A program made the translations under genes and the position numbers. Under the pieces are notes generated by a model. The model did no database searches and was not told where the DNA came from. It saw only the letters and a list, made by a program, of their open reading frames with translations. This document shows positions 52,709-61,394 of a stretch of DNA of 64,000 nucleotides, piece by piece. Positions within the stretch are counted from its first letter, which is position 1; each line of letters starts with the position of its first letter. Source of the stretch: Mechercharimyces sp. CAU 1602 (GTDB lineage: Bacteria > Bacillota > Bacilli > Thermoactinomycetales > JANTPT01). The DNA is taken from the NCBI RefSeq assembly GCF_024753565.1, contig NZ_JANTPT010000001.1, positions 248,001 to 312,000 on the forward strand, read 5' to 3'.

Positions 52709-54574
52709 ATGAGCAAGCGTCGCAGCTATGGCTGGGTATCGTTTTTAACTATATTTCTAGTGGTGATCATTTGTCGTCTGTCATGGTTACAATTAATCTC
52801 TACACCGTCAGCGGCATGGTTGGAGCAGGATATTGATCTGGTATCACAGGCACAAGATCAACAGGATCGGGAGTATGTGATAGACAGTGGAAGGGGAGAT
52901 ATTTGGGATCGACGGGGAAGGGTGCTTTCAGGTGAGCCCGACTGGCGCCTGGTGGTCTTTCCTATGACCGATGAGCAAGTGCAGCATCATCGGACACCGT
53001 TGGAACAGATCGGAGTCCTTATTTCCTATCCGCAAGAGGAGTGGATGAAGTGGGTAAGTGAAAATAATCAACCGCAAGCGGTTCGTCTACCCAGTGACAG
53101 CGATCCAATCGCTCTGGCTGAAGAGATAGTACAAGAGATTAAGGAACTTCATGTTCCAGGTGTGTATGTATTAAAAGCAGATGATCGTCTCAATTCCAAG
53201 AGATTGGCACGTCAAGTGTTAGGGCAAGTGGTGCGAAGCCCTTCTCTAGTACAGGCAAAACATCAAGAGGAATTAGATAATGGACAGTATCACCTCCAAT
53301 CTCTAATTGGGGTCAGGGGATTAGAAGCTAGCTTTGAGCCAATTCTTCATGGAGGAAAGGAACGTTCACTTCAGTATATAGTGGATGGCAAAGGTCAGTC
53401 AGTAAACGGGTTAGAAGCAAAAGAGAAGGTGTGGCTAGCAGAGGAACCCCACTCCCCTCAGCAAGTGTATACTTCGCTCGATCGCGATATCCAAGAAGTG
53501 GTGGAAAGAACCCTAGAGAAAGAACAGATAGCAGAAGGTGCTGTAGTGGTGCAAGAGATCAAAAGTGGGGATATTGTAGGGATGGGGAGCCGTCCGGCTG
53601 TGGATGAGACTGTTTTAAATGAGGAGATCAACCCGTGGGATAACCGGGCAGTTATGGAGGCAACACCAGGTTCCATCTTTAAGACCGTGATCGCAGTTGC
53701 TGCGCTGGATACTGGGTTGGTACGTTTGGAAGATCGCTTTCATTGCAAAGGAGATCTAGGGCGGTATGGATTGACGGATAGCAAGCATGGGGAGCTTTCT
53801 TTCGCGGAGGGCTATGCGAAGTCTTGTAATATTGTTTTCGCACAGTTGGCAGAGCAATTAGGTGCAGACGAGATCGAGAAGTATGCGGAAAAGTTGGGGT
53901 TGGGTCAACCGATTTTATGGCGGGGAAATTTTTATCATGAAAAGGAGTTTCAGCAACTCCCCGGGGAGCAGAAGGGGTTAATCTTTGCTTCACAGACGGC
54001 GAAGCATGAGAAAGGGGTGCTTGCACAGACAGGCATTGGACAGCGTGATGTAAAAATGACGCCGGTACAAGCTGTCAATATGGTGTCAGCTCTCTTTCAT
54101 GGAGGACAGACGATTACCCCCCGTGTGGTACGTGAAGTGCGCACGATTGATGGTGAGACCTCATTTGCATTTCCTCGACAAGCCTTAAAAACGGAAGAGC
54201 CGATTTCTAAGACGGCACTACAACAAGTGCAGACTTTGATGAAAGACGTAGTACAGACAGGGACTGGTATGGCACTTAAGGAAGCAACATGGTCGCTTGC
54301 TGGGAAGACAGGGACGGCGCAAATCGGGGTGGATAAAGACCGTTATAACAAATGGTTTGTCGGCTATGGTCCAACTGATTCTCCACGTTATGCCGTATCT
54401 GTAGTGGTCAATTCAGTGGAAGAGAGCGATGATCCACGCCATCTGCGTGTATTTAAAGAGGTAATGGATCAGATTGCTCAGTTGGAGAAAAAGTGGGTAG
54501 AAGCAGAGAAGAAAGTGAAGCAAGCGGAAGCGAAGAAGAAAGATTCTCTCGGGAAAGAAAAAGGGGAGGAATAG
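52709..54574 (+). CDS. Class B penicillin-binding protein (PbpI-like)
   Basis: 621 residues, a monofunctional transpeptidase. One N-terminal helix (FLTIFLVVIICRLSWLQLI), then a dimerisation domain (YVIDSGRGDIWDRRGRVL is the family R-G-x-I-x-D-R-x-G motif, LIGVRGLEASFEPIL). Transpeptidase motifs: S-I-F-K (Ser322) in TPGSIFKTV, S-C-N in YAKSCNIVFA and K-T-G-T (Lys533) in LAGKTGTAQ. A lysine-rich tail ends it. In B. subtilis pbpI (yrrR) lies shortly after mltG, so this is the likely counterpart; division or spore cortex use is inferred. Confidence 0.9.
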   Translation: MSKRRSYGWVSFLTIFLVVIICRLSWLQLISTPSAAWLEQDIDLVSQAQDQQDREYVIDSGRGDIWDRRGRVLSGEPDWRLVVFPMTDEQVQHHRTPLEQIGVLISYPQEEWMKWVSENNQPQAVRLPSDSDPIALAEEIVQEIKELHVPGVYVLKADDRLNSKRLARQVLGQVVRSPSLVQAKHQEELDNGQYHLQSLIGVRGLEASFEPILHGGKERSLQYIVDGKGQSVNGLEAKEKVWLAEEPHSPQQVYTSLDRDIQEVVERTLEKEQIAEGAVVVQEIKSGDIVGMGSRPAVDETVLNEEINPWDNRAVMEATPGSIFKTVIAVAALDTGLVRLEDRFHCKGDLGRYGLTDSKHGELSFAEGYAKSCNIVFAQLAEQLGADEIEKYAEKLGLGQPILWRGNFYHEKEFQQLPGEQKGLIFASQTAKHEKGVLAQTGIGQRDVKMTPVQAVNMVSALFHGGQTITPRVVREVRTIDGETSFAFPRQALKTEEPISKTALQQVQTLMKDVVQTGTGMALKEATWSLAGKTGTAQIGVDKDRYNKWFVGYGPTDSPRYAVSVVVNSVEESDDPRHLRVFKEVMDQIAQLEKKWVEAEKKVKQAEAKKKDSLGKEKGEE

Positions 54575-54582
54575 AAGGGCGA

Positions 54583-54615
54583 AAAGAGCTCTATCTATTA
54601 CCGATAGAGCTCTTT
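54583..54615. terminator. Bidirectional terminator
   Basis: AAAGAGCTCTATC and GATAGAGCTCTTT pair perfectly. It lies between convergent genes. Confidence 0.8.
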
Positions 54616-54693
54616 GTGAATATTTTCTTTAGGTAGGTGACAGGATTAACTGATCACTCATGTAGGGAGGAGATGGTGTCACACCGTAGCTAG

Positions 54694-55386
54694 TTACTGG
54701 TTGGTTATTTCTGATGCCACTATCTCTGCGATCTCATTGGAGAGATAGTGGTGAGTGCCAGTACGATCTAGTTGTGCAGTATGTACCATAGCTTGGGCAA
54801 CTGTTTCGCCTTGGATAGGGCGATATTTCTTTAGGGGGCCTTGAAATGCAAAGCCAAGCCCCTTCGCAAGCAATCCACCTATTTCTTCCCCCAGACGGAA
54901 TTCCTCCCGCTTTCCTAAAAGCAACGAAGGGCGGAAAATATGAGTGGCAGGTAGATGCAATGCTTCGAGCGCCTGTTCCAGTTCCCCCTTTACTTGATTA
55001 TAAAAAAAGCGGGAGGAAGGATCCGCTCCCATAGAGGAGACAAGCAGGTACCGTTTTGTGTTCATCTCTTTCCCCAATTGAGCCAATTGTAATGGATACT
55101 TATAATCTACCTGACGAAAGGCTTCCTTTGTTTTTGCCTTTTTCATAGTGGTTCCTAAACAGCAGTAGATTTCATCTACTTGAAAGCATTCCTTATAATC
55201 TTGCAGGTGGGCGAAATCAACCTGGATAACTTGTACTTTGGGATCTTCAATGGGCAGAGGGCGTCTGGTGATCACCCTAACCTCTTTGTATTGAGGGTGT
55301 GCAATGAGAGTCTGCATAACGTGATGACCGATTAATCCTGTAGATCCAGCAATTAATGCTGATTTCCTCGTAGCCAGGGTAGACAT
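54694..55386 (-). CDS. NAD(P)-binding oxidoreductase, TIP30/HTATIP2-like
   Basis: About 230 residues, an atypical short-chain reductase. ALIAGSTGLIGHHVMQTLI is the Rossmann G-x-x-G-x-x-G, VRVITRRPLP follows strand 2, IYCCLGTTMKKAKTK and VDYKYPLQLAQ match the HTATIP2 group, and YLLVSSMGADPSS with FYNQVKGELE supply the S...Y-x-x-x-K-like residues. The ATG at 55386 touches its AAAGGAG with no spacing; a CTG three codons later would be ideally spaced, so the true start is unsure. Function unknown. Confidence 0.82.
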   Translation of the reverse strand: MSTLATRKSALIAGSTGLIGHHVMQTLIAHPQYKEVRVITRRPLPIEDPKVQVIQVDFAHLQDYKECFQVDEIYCCLGTTMKKAKTKEAFRQVDYKYPLQLAQLGKEMNTKRYLLVSSMGADPSSRFFYNQVKGELEQALEALHLPATHIFRPSLLLGKREEFRLGEEIGGLLAKGLGFAFQGPLKKYRPIQGETVAQAMVHTAQLDRTGTHHYLSNEIAEIVASEITNQ

Positions 55387-55488
55387 CTCCTTTATGTGAA
55401 GTAGTTTAAATAAAGTGAGGTAAGTATATCACGGAAAGTGGTGGATAGCGATGCTCTTGTTAGGGTGAAGAGGGTGCGTTGAAAGTGT

Positions 55489-56283
55489 CTAGATTGTATG
55501 CTGTGTTTCATCTACTGAAGGTGAAGACGTATAGTGACTTTTCTTCACAAATTTTAGTTGCGCTACTATCAAAAAGCTTATGATGACAAGGAGAGCCCAT
55601 GAACTGATTTTCCCTAGTTCTACAATACTCCATCCTTGTTCTTGATGAGGGTATTGCCAAGCTCCGAAGAAGGTAGCAATATTCTCAGCGATCCAGACGA
55701 AAAATCCGATCAGTAAAAAAGAGATTGTAAGAGGTAGCCGCCATTTTTGATCATTTACCTTAAAGAAAACCCAGGTGTGACGGAAATGCCATAGCAACCA
55801 TAGAATTAAAACCCAACGCAAGTCATAAAAGAAGTGATGGGTAAAGAAATTTACGTAAATGGCAGCTCCAAGTAGCCATGTACTCATTTGAAATGGCCAT
55901 TGGTGTAGGTCGACGTGTAAGCGACGCCACGCTTGGCATAAGTAACTAGCAACACTGGCGTACATAAAACCACTATAAAGCGGTACACCGCCGATTTTGC
56001 TCCATGCCTCCTCCGGATAAGACCAAGAACCCATCTGTACCTTGAATAACTCCAATGCTAGTCCAATGATGTGAAAAAGAAGAATCACTTTTACTTCATC
56101 CCATGTCTCCATTTTGCTGGTGATCATGAGCACTTGTACAAGTATACATAGTAAGAAAATGAAGTCATAGCGATAGAGACCAGGTATGGTAATCATCTCT
56201 GAAGTAGCCAAGATAAGAAAGATTGCACCTGGAAAGAGGCAAGACAGTGCTTGATGATAGGTGAAGGTGGCAAGAAACCGCAT
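55489..56283 (-). CDS. DUF817 integral membrane protein
   Basis: About 264 residues from ATG 56283, seven bases after GGAGG. Seven or eight hydrophobic segments. Family signs of DUF817: LYRYDFIFLLCILVQ, VILLFHIIGLALELFKVQMG, SWSYPEE, GGVPLYSGFMYASVASYL and WIAENIATFFGAWQYP. Function unknown. The rest of its operon, if any, is not visible; the TIP30-like gene lies about 100 bases downstream on the same strand. Confidence 0.78.
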   Translation of the reverse strand: MRFLATFTYHQALSCLFPGAIFLILATSEMITIPGLYRYDFIFLLCILVQVLMITSKMETWDEVKVILLFHIIGLALELFKVQMGSWSYPEEAWSKIGGVPLYSGFMYASVASYLCQAWRRLHVDLHQWPFQMSTWLLGAAIYVNFFTHHFFYDLRWVLILWLLWHFRHTWVFFKVNDQKWRLPLTISFLLIGFFVWIAENIATFFGAWQYPHQEQGWSIVELGKISSWALLVIISFLIVAQLKFVKKSHYTSSPSVDETQHTI

Positions 56284-56416
56284 GATAGATCCTCCGTAGT
56301 GATGTAGCACATGGTATATTTGTCTAATCGGGTGAATGATATAAAGAGAATAGAAGTAAGTGTACCTATAGTATACTATGCTATACGGATCATAGCTGAC
56401 TAACCCAAACAGAATA

Positions 56417-56587
56417 ATGACGAATCACCGCCGGAGTTTTATCCCAGTCCAGATGAAAATAACCGGTATCCCACATGCTAAGGGATCTCCGGCTTATTTT
56501 TTGTGTAAACGATGTGATAAGGAAATAGAAAATAATGATGAAAAAATTATACATATTAGATCTGCAACTATACTGGGAATACGTTAG
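56417..56587 (+). CDS. Possible leader ORF before the efflux pump (56 aa)
   Basis: An open frame from ATG 56417 reads MTNHRRSFIPVQMKITGIPH, then GSPAYFLCKRCDKEIENNDE, and ends ATILGIR. It contains a C-x2-C and looks protein-like, but no clear ribosome site precedes it. A terminator hairpin (56463-56502) lies inside its codons, so translation through it would disturb the hairpin, as in ribosome-mediated attenuation. It could instead be a fragment of a lost gene. Confidence 0.35.
   Translation: MTNHRRSFIPVQMKITGIPHAKGSPAYFLCKRCDKEIENNDEKIIHIRSATILGIR
56463..56502 (+). terminator. Attenuator-like terminator before the efflux gene
   Basis: CCGG-ATCCC (56463-56472) pairs with GGGAT-CCGG (56482-56492), followed by CTTATTTTTT. 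An alternative upstream partner GCCGGAG...ATCCC (56430-56445) can pair with the same GGGATCTCCGGC arm. Nothing on this strand needs terminating upstream, so it is probably regulatory. Confidence 0.6.
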
Positions 56588-56637
56588 TGAAGACATTAAG
56601 TGGATAAATAAAGTGATAATATGCATGGAGGATAGGA

Positions 56638-56666
56638 TTGACATTAATTACAGATGCTTTTATTAT
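56638..56666 (+). promoter_or_regulatory. Sigma-A promoter of the efflux gene
   Basis: TTGACA (56638-56643), 17-base spacer, TATTAT (56661-56666). Near consensus, 42 bases before the start codon and downstream of the attenuator-like element. Confidence 0.75.
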
Positions 56667-56708
56667 TTTAATAAATGCATACCATGACAAGGAGTATGAG
56701 TAAATTCT

Positions 56709-58055
56709 ATGAATACATTGAAGCATGAAAATAAAATTATATTGTTATGGAGCGTGATGGTCTTACTTGTGGTGATGAACACTACTATGTTTAATGTAGG
56801 TCTACCAACCGTACTCCAGGATCTATCTCTAGCCTCCTCGACGGGGTCTTGGATCGTATCAGGATATTCGATAGTACTTGCCATTGCTACACTAACATTT
56901 AGTCGCTCATCCGATTTTATGCCAATCTCTCGTTTATTGTTCATTGGTGTAGTGTTGCTTGGAATGGCATCCGTTCTAGGTTGGTTTGCAGACTCTTTCA
57001 TAGAATTGTTATTCGCAAGGTTGTTACAAGCCGCGGGTGCTGGGGCAGTTCCAGGATTAGCGATGGTATTAGTGGGTAGATATATTCCTATATCAAGAAG
57101 AGGTAAAGCAATGTCAATTGTGTCTTCGACTGCGTCACTTGGTTTTGGATTAGGTCCTGTTGTCGGGGGGGTCATAACTCAGGCATTTGGATGGAATTAC
57201 TTATTTATTGTAACAAGCTTCACCGTATTGTTACTCCCTATTGTCTACAAGCTTTTACCGAAAGAAGAATCTCATAAGGTGAAGTTTGATTTCATGGGTG
57301 CATTGTTAACAGCACTTGTTGTCACATGTTTTTTGTTGTTTTTATCAACATTTGCTCTATATTACCTGATAATCAGTGGGGTGAGTTTAATTATTTTATG
57401 GAATCATATACATAAGTTTGCCATCCCATTTATTCAACCGACAATTTTGAAAAAGCGTCCATATATAAAATTATTACTGATTAGTAATATTGCATTTATT
57501 GCCCACTTTTCCACCCTGTTTATGATGCCGCTAATGCTTGCAAATGTATTTAACAAAGAAGCTGCGATGATAGGACTTATGATTTTCCCTGGTGCCATAC
57601 TATCTGCTGTTGCGGCTCAATTTATCGGTCGGGTTATTGACCGTCTTGGAAGTCGACCTATCGTTTTGGTGGGACAAACCTTATTACTTATATCTACTAG
57701 TTTATTTGTGCTCTTCTCCAATCTATCTCCCTATTGGATTATGTTGGCTTATGTATTTATGAGCGTCGGCTTTTCTGCCTTGTCGTCCAGTATTGCGAAC
57801 GAAGCATCGCAAATCTTACCCAATGAAGAAATCGGTACTGGAATGGGCATGTTTCAACTTGTTCAGTTTTTTGGTGGTGCTTTAGGAGTTGCGGTATCTG
57901 GAACGCTAATTGATTGGCAATCGAGCTTTGCTTACGAGGTTATATACCGCAATATCTTCATCATATTAATTGTTTGCTTGCTATTTTCGGTTGCCCTGTT
58001 TATCAGCTATAGGAATGGTCAGGGAACAACACTAGCTCATCAGAAAGTTTCTTAA
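56709..58055 (+). CDS. MFS drug efflux transporter, Tet(L)-like
   Basis: 448 residues, about fourteen membrane segments (DHA2-type proton antiporter). Motif C is GFGLGPVVGGVITQAFGW; motif D1 is FNVGLPTVLQDL; RLLQAAGAGAVPGLAMVLVG and RYIPISRRGKAMS closely follow Tet(L)/Tet(K) and B. subtilis relatives. The substrate could be tetracycline or another cation. GGAG lies 14 bases before the ATG, rather far; a ten-codon frame MSKFYEYIEA from 56696 overlaps the start and could couple translation. Two upstream control elements are described separately. Confidence 0.88.
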   Translation: MNTLKHENKIILLWSVMVLLVVMNTTMFNVGLPTVLQDLSLASSTGSWIVSGYSIVLAIATLTFSRSSDFMPISRLLFIGVVLLGMASVLGWFADSFIELLFARLLQAAGAGAVPGLAMVLVGRYIPISRRGKAMSIVSSTASLGFGLGPVVGGVITQAFGWNYLFIVTSFTVLLLPIVYKLLPKEESHKVKFDFMGALLTALVVTCFLLFLSTFALYYLIISGVSLIILWNHIHKFAIPFIQPTILKKRPYIKLLLISNIAFIAHFSTLFMMPLMLANVFNKEAAMIGLMIFPGAILSAVAAQFIGRVIDRLGSRPIVLVGQTLLLISTSLFVLFSNLSPYWIMLAYVFMSVGFSALSSSIANEASQILPNEEIGTGMGMFQLVQFFGGALGVAVSGTLIDWQSSFAYEVIYRNIFIILIVCLLFSVALFISYRNGQGTTLAHQKVS

Positions 58056-58056
58056 A

Positions 58057-58085
58057 CGGGGGAGATCACGATAAGATCTCCCCCG
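58057..58085. terminator. Hairpin between convergent genes
   Basis: CGGGGGAGATC (58057-58067) pairs perfectly with GATCTCCCCCG (58075-58085). T tracts are short on both strands, so it is a weak terminator. Confidence 0.6.
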
Positions 58086-58109
58086 ATAAGCCTAGTTTTA
58101 TAGAGAGTG

Positions 58110-58778
58110 TCAATATAGCATTCTTCGTTTAGCACGTTCTACTTCGCGATCCAGTTCAAACATACGCTTGTTAATCACATTATTATCCAATTTAAACTCT
58201 TCTAACGTTTGATCGATACTGTTTTTCAGTCGTCGTTGCGAATGGCTGATTTCAGAAAGGTTTTCATTTAGTCGTTCAAACGTTAGTTCTTGTGTACGCT
58301 CTATGGTTGAAAGTTGTTTTTGCACTTCTTGATGGGAAGCCATCAATTTTGAAAATAAATCAACTATTTCTTTTTGCTGTTTTTCTAGGTCGAGTTGTTG
58401 TTTCGACATTTGCTCTTGCTGTTCAAGTAATTGTTGTTGCTGGTGGGTTATTTGTTCTCCTTGAGTGTAGGAAGATTCATATTTATCGCTAAATTTCTGC
58501 AGCTGAGTCTGAATTTCATCCTGTTTTTTCCCTAAATTCTCGTGAGTTGTCAGCAGGTTTTGATAAGGTCCCTTAGCATCATTTAATGCATGATCAAGCT
58601 GGTTTTGCTTAATCCGCATGGCATCTTGCTTTTGGGCAAGCTCTTCTTGTCTTTCGCGTACATTGGACACCTTTTCATCCATTTCTTCCATGATGCGCTC
58701 AAATAACCCTTGTCGCTGTAGTACTTCCTCTTGTTTAACACTTATCTTTTTTAATTCCTCTAAGAGTTGATCCTCCAT
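58110..58778 (-). CDS. Long coiled-coil protein, unknown
   Basis: 222 residues, almost entirely heptad-type coiled coil from residue 1 to 215, rich in Gln, Glu, Leu and Lys (for example LLEELKKISVKQEEVLQRQ, HQQQQLLEQQEQMSKQQLDL). No membrane segment or signal. GGAGGGG lies eleven bases before ATG 58778. It follows the sigK 3' part in the same direction, so after excision it could be read with sigK. Function unknown. Confidence 0.7.
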   Translation of the reverse strand: MEDQLLEELKKISVKQEEVLQRQGLFERIMEEMDEKVSNVRERQEELAQKQDAMRIKQNQLDHALNDAKGPYQNLLTTHENLGKKQDEIQTQLQKFSDKYESSYTQGEQITHQQQQLLEQQEQMSKQQLDLEKQQKEIVDLFSKLMASHQEVQKQLSTIERTQELTFERLNENLSEISHSQRRLKNSIDQTLEEFKLDNNVINKRMFELDREVERAKRRMLY

Positions 58779-58837
58779 ATCTCTCGATCCCCTCCTTGTC
58801 GTGGGATAAGCAAGGGGTTGCCTGTACTCGTCCTTAC

Positions 58838-59125
58838 CTACTTGTTGGCAGAATTGAAACGGTAAAATTCATGATACAGTTTGATCAGTGCTCGTTTTTC
58901 TATACGTGACACGTAAGAACGGGAAATACCTAACTCTTTAGCGATCTCACGTTGTGTTTTTTCAGAGCCTCCCTGTAGACCAAAGCGTTTGCGAATTACT
59001 TCTTGCTCACGTTGATCCAATATATGCAAATTATTATATATTTTCTTTTTCTCAATCTTCAGCTGCACTTCATCAATCACTTCATCCCGTTCTGTTCCTA
59101 ATACATCGATTAGTGTAATCTCATT
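58838..59125 (-). CDS. sigK: sigK 3' portion (interrupted sporulation sigma factor K)
   Basis: The C-terminal part of sigma-[17 protein letters not shown], then [20 protein letters not shown], and region 4 helix-turn-helix [20 protein letters not shown], ending with [15 protein letters not shown]. The protein frame holds only up to the codons for N-E at 59125; to the right it meets a TAA and unrelated sequence. Regions 1-3 are absent from the window. This is the spoIIIC-type half-gene of Bacillales with an intact sigK intervening element, joined to spoIVCB in the mother cell by excision. A GTG at 59080 is not a real start. Confidence 0.9.
   Translation of the reverse strand, partial: NEITLIDVLGTERDEVIDEVQLKIEKKKIYNNLHILDQREQEVIRKRFGLQGGSEKTQREIAKELGISRSYVSRIEKRALIKLYHEFYRFNSANK
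59121..59125 (-). other. Probable attachment-site core AATGA
   Basis: AATGA on the reverse strand marks where the sigK reading frame is lost. I recall the same five bases as the crossover core of the B. subtilis skin element. The partner site must lie beyond position 64000. Confidence 0.7.
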
Positions 59126-59160
59126 AACGCTAACTCTTTATCTGTGTTAGATACAGTTCT

Positions 59161-60699
59161 CTACATTTTAGGATAAATGGACAAGGTGAATTGATCTTCC
59201 CGCTGCCATTTTTCTTTGCGATAGACGGCTTTCTCTAATACGCTTTTGAGGAGCGCATTCTTTTGTTTGGCATCATCCAGCTCCCAGTAGATCTCCAAAA
59301 CATGTTCTACTTTAGGGATGATGTTAACCTGTGCTTTTTTCCGTTCCTTTTCCTTCTCTAATTCCGCGGCAGCTACTTCTAATCCCGCATTGATTTCCTT
59401 GATTCGCTTGGTAAGGTTCTTGGAACGTTCCAAGTAGGTTTCTTCATCATATATGCCTCGCTCCAGGAAATCATGAAGCCGTCCTTTTTGCGAGTGGAGA
59501 TTCTTTAGCTCTGTTTGTAAATTATCCATGGCGGCTGCTTTGATCTCAATGGATTGGTAGGACTCTTGTGGGCGGTTCTTTACCTTCCATTCCAACTTGT
59601 ACTCAGTCAGCCACGTTTGTAGGGAGTAGAGAACCCGTTCCTCAACATAGTGGAACTTACTGCTGCGATTCTTACACAAACGATTGGCACAAATGCAGTG
59701 TGGGAGCTGATTGGGATAGGGGCGATAGGATAATGATTGCCCACACATGTCACATTTAATTAAACCTGCAAGGGGATTCGTAATCCCATTTAGGTGGTAG
59801 GGGACATGGGACTTCGTCTTCAGGGTGTCTTGTGCTTTCTGGTAAGTATCCATGGAGATAAGTGGTTCATGTTTTCCTTCTACATCAATCCAATCATCCG
59901 TTGGGCGGGTACGAACAACACGACGTTTATCAGCCTCCCTGGCGGCTTTACTCTCTTTTTTCTTCCATTGGATGCGGCCGACGTAGACAGCATTTTTAAT
60001 GATATTGAGGACAGAGGAATTATTCCACTTGTTCCCGCTATAGTTGGTATAGCCGAGGCGGTTTAATTCATTAGCAATCTTATTGCTTCCCATTCGTTGA
60101 TTGGGGTCTTCATGGATGTACCACTCAAAAATCATCTTGACGATCGGTGCTTGTTCAGGGTGTGGAACAAGGTAGCGACCGCGTTCATCTTTTTTGATGT
60201 TGTAACCATAGGGTGGGCGAGTAGCGATATAGTTGCCCTCTTCCACGGAGCGAACGCGTCCTCCTTGGAGACGGCGAGTAATGATTTTTAGCTCTTTTCG
60301 TGCCATGAATGCCTCAAATTCACTGTACTCCTCATCAAATTCGTCCGATAGGTTATAGGTTTTGCGAGGGGTTACAATCTTCGTGCCTGATTCCTGAAAG
60401 GTTTCCAAGATCGTTCCTTGCTCTTGCATCTTACCGCGACCAAGACGATCTATATCCATGACAAGAACGGCATCATACATGCCTGCTTCTACTTCTTTTA
60501 GTAACTCCATCATCTCGGGGCGATGGATAAGACTTTCACCGGAAGCAATCTCTTCACGAATTTTTATGATATTCAGGCTCTTCTGTTGGGCTACCTGCAT
60601 GAGAGCCTTTTTATGTTTGGCAAGCGTTTCTCCTTCACCACGTGCTTCCGCTTCTAAGTCAGCTCGACTTTTCCGTAGGTAGATACAGACTCTCTCCAT
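59161..60699 (-). CDS. spoIVCA: Large serine recombinase, SpoIVCA-like
   Basis: About 512 residues from ATG 60699, six bases after GAGGTG (GTG 60708 is an alternative). Residues 1-140 are the resolvase domain: RVCIYLRKSRADL with catalytic Ser11, IASGESLIHRPEM, then DAVLVMDIDRLGRG. The recombinase domain follows (RPPYGYNI...APIVKMIFEWY, SVLNIIKNAVYVGRIQW), then a zinc ribbon (CDMCGQSL...CANRLCKNR) and a long coiled coil (LQTELKNLHSQKGRLHDFL, LTKRIKEINAGLEVAAAEL). It lies next to the sigK half-gene and should excise the element in the mother cell. In B. subtilis spoIVCA has the same job. Confidence 0.92.
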   Translation of the reverse strand: MERVCIYLRKSRADLEAEARGEGETLAKHKKALMQVAQQKSLNIIKIREEIASGESLIHRPEMMELLKEVEAGMYDAVLVMDIDRLGRGKMQEQGTILETFQESGTKIVTPRKTYNLSDEFDEEYSEFEAFMARKELKIITRRLQGGRVRSVEEGNYIATRPPYGYNIKKDERGRYLVPHPEQAPIVKMIFEWYIHEDPNQRMGSNKIANELNRLGYTNYSGNKWNNSSVLNIIKNAVYVGRIQWKKKESKAAREADKRRVVRTRPTDDWIDVEGKHEPLISMDTYQKAQDTLKTKSHVPYHLNGITNPLAGLIKCDMCGQSLSYRPYPNQLPHCICANRLCKNRSSKFHYVEERVLYSLQTWLTEYKLEWKVKNRPQESYQSIEIKAAAMDNLQTELKNLHSQKGRLHDFLERGIYDEETYLERSKNLTKRIKEINAGLEVAAAELEKEKERKKAQVNIIPKVEHVLEIYWELDDAKQKNALLKSVLEKAVYRKEKWQREDQFTLSIYPKM

Positions 60700-60770
60700 A
60701 GTAAACACCTCTTGAATTCGTTGGCTAGTCCTTCAATCCTTGTCGCATAGGATATATTGAGGTGGTTCCC

Positions 60771-60923
60771 ATGCGTGAGGATATGACGTTACAGGTAGGT
60801 GGAACTACTATTAACATTATAGCACCGAAGATCACGGAAGAGGAAAGAGTGGAGCGATTGGATGAAGTCCAGCGAGTGATATGGAGGCTTTGGCTTGATA
60901 TAGAGCAGAAAATTCAGGATTAG
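60771..60923 (+). CDS. Small protein divergent from the recombinase, candidate directionality factor
   Basis: 50 residues from ATG 60771 with GAGGTGG six bases upstream. It reads MREDMTLQVGGTTINIIAPK, then ITEEERVERLDEVQRVIWRL, ending LDIEQKIQD: a short beta part and one charged helix. It starts 72 bases from the recombinase gene on the other strand. Small proteins next to large serine recombinases are often recombination directionality factors, as proven for the C. difficile skin element. CATAGGATA (60746-60754) matches the sigma-K -10 pattern CATANNNTA, but it would place the transcript start on the ribosome site. The role is inferred from position only. Confidence 0.6.
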   Translation: MREDMTLQVGGTTINIIAPKITEEERVERLDEVQRVIWRLWLDIEQKIQD

Positions 60924-60982
60924 CTCATTGCAATGGCGGGTATATTGGTATATGATGATGTCAAGAACATTATATTAAAAGA

Positions 60983-61004
60983 GACGGGTGCGCGAACACC
61001 CGTC
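60983..61004 (+). terminator. Hairpin after the 50-residue gene
   Basis: GACGGGTG (60983-60990) pairs with CACCCGTC (60997-61004); TTACGGTTTT follows, a weak tail. A second perfect stem GCATCCCGCTCG/CGAGCGGGATGC lies at 61061-61090. Confidence 0.5.
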
Positions 61005-61047
61005 TTACGGTTTTCGATTCCCGCCGATGGCTTGGCGGTGTTACGGG

Positions 61048-61203
61048 TTACCACTTGCTAGCATCCCGCTCGGTGCCACGAGCGGGATGCTTCTTGCTGT
61101 TTACTGTCTTTCGACTACGTAAGAGCCTTATCAATGAGATAAGGGCTCCTAACGCATAGTAAAAGACCTTCGCCAGCCAAAGAAGCCATTCTATGGCGAT
61201 CAC
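61048..61203 (-). CDS. Small hydrophobic peptide, type I toxin-like (start uncertain)
   Basis: Up to 51 residues: a membrane segment (IEWLLWLAKVFYYALGALI, SLIRLLRSRK) and a basic tail (KTVNSKKHPARG). AAAGGGGGTGATC, near-perfect anti-16S pairing, precedes it. The only standard start, GTG 61203, lies within that site, and a better-spaced codon is ATA 61194, so the real start is unsure. A minus-strand extended -10 (TGGTACAAT, 61288-61296) gives a leader of about 80 bases with strong hairpins, as in skin-encoded type I toxins such as TxpA. No antitoxin RNA is proven. Confidence 0.45.
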   Translation of the reverse strand: MIAIEWLLWLAKVFYYALGALISLIRLLRSRKTVNSKKHPARGTERDASKW

Positions 61204-61394
61204 CCCCTTTCATCAGGAGATGTCACACACCTCCCTTCAAGGAGATTCACCGCCGTCCGCTCGGGCGAATCTACTAACCGCACCTCCATTGTACCATAAA
61301 TCTTTCTCTACTGTTTGGAATTATGCTATAATTCAGTCGGGGCAATGGGAGAAGGTCTGGGGCGGCGACTCACCCCCCGAAGGGGGCTGACGCT

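Noticed and set aside
60933-61061. 42-codon frame after the 50-residue gene
   Set aside because: No ribosome site, and it runs through two hairpins; probably chance.
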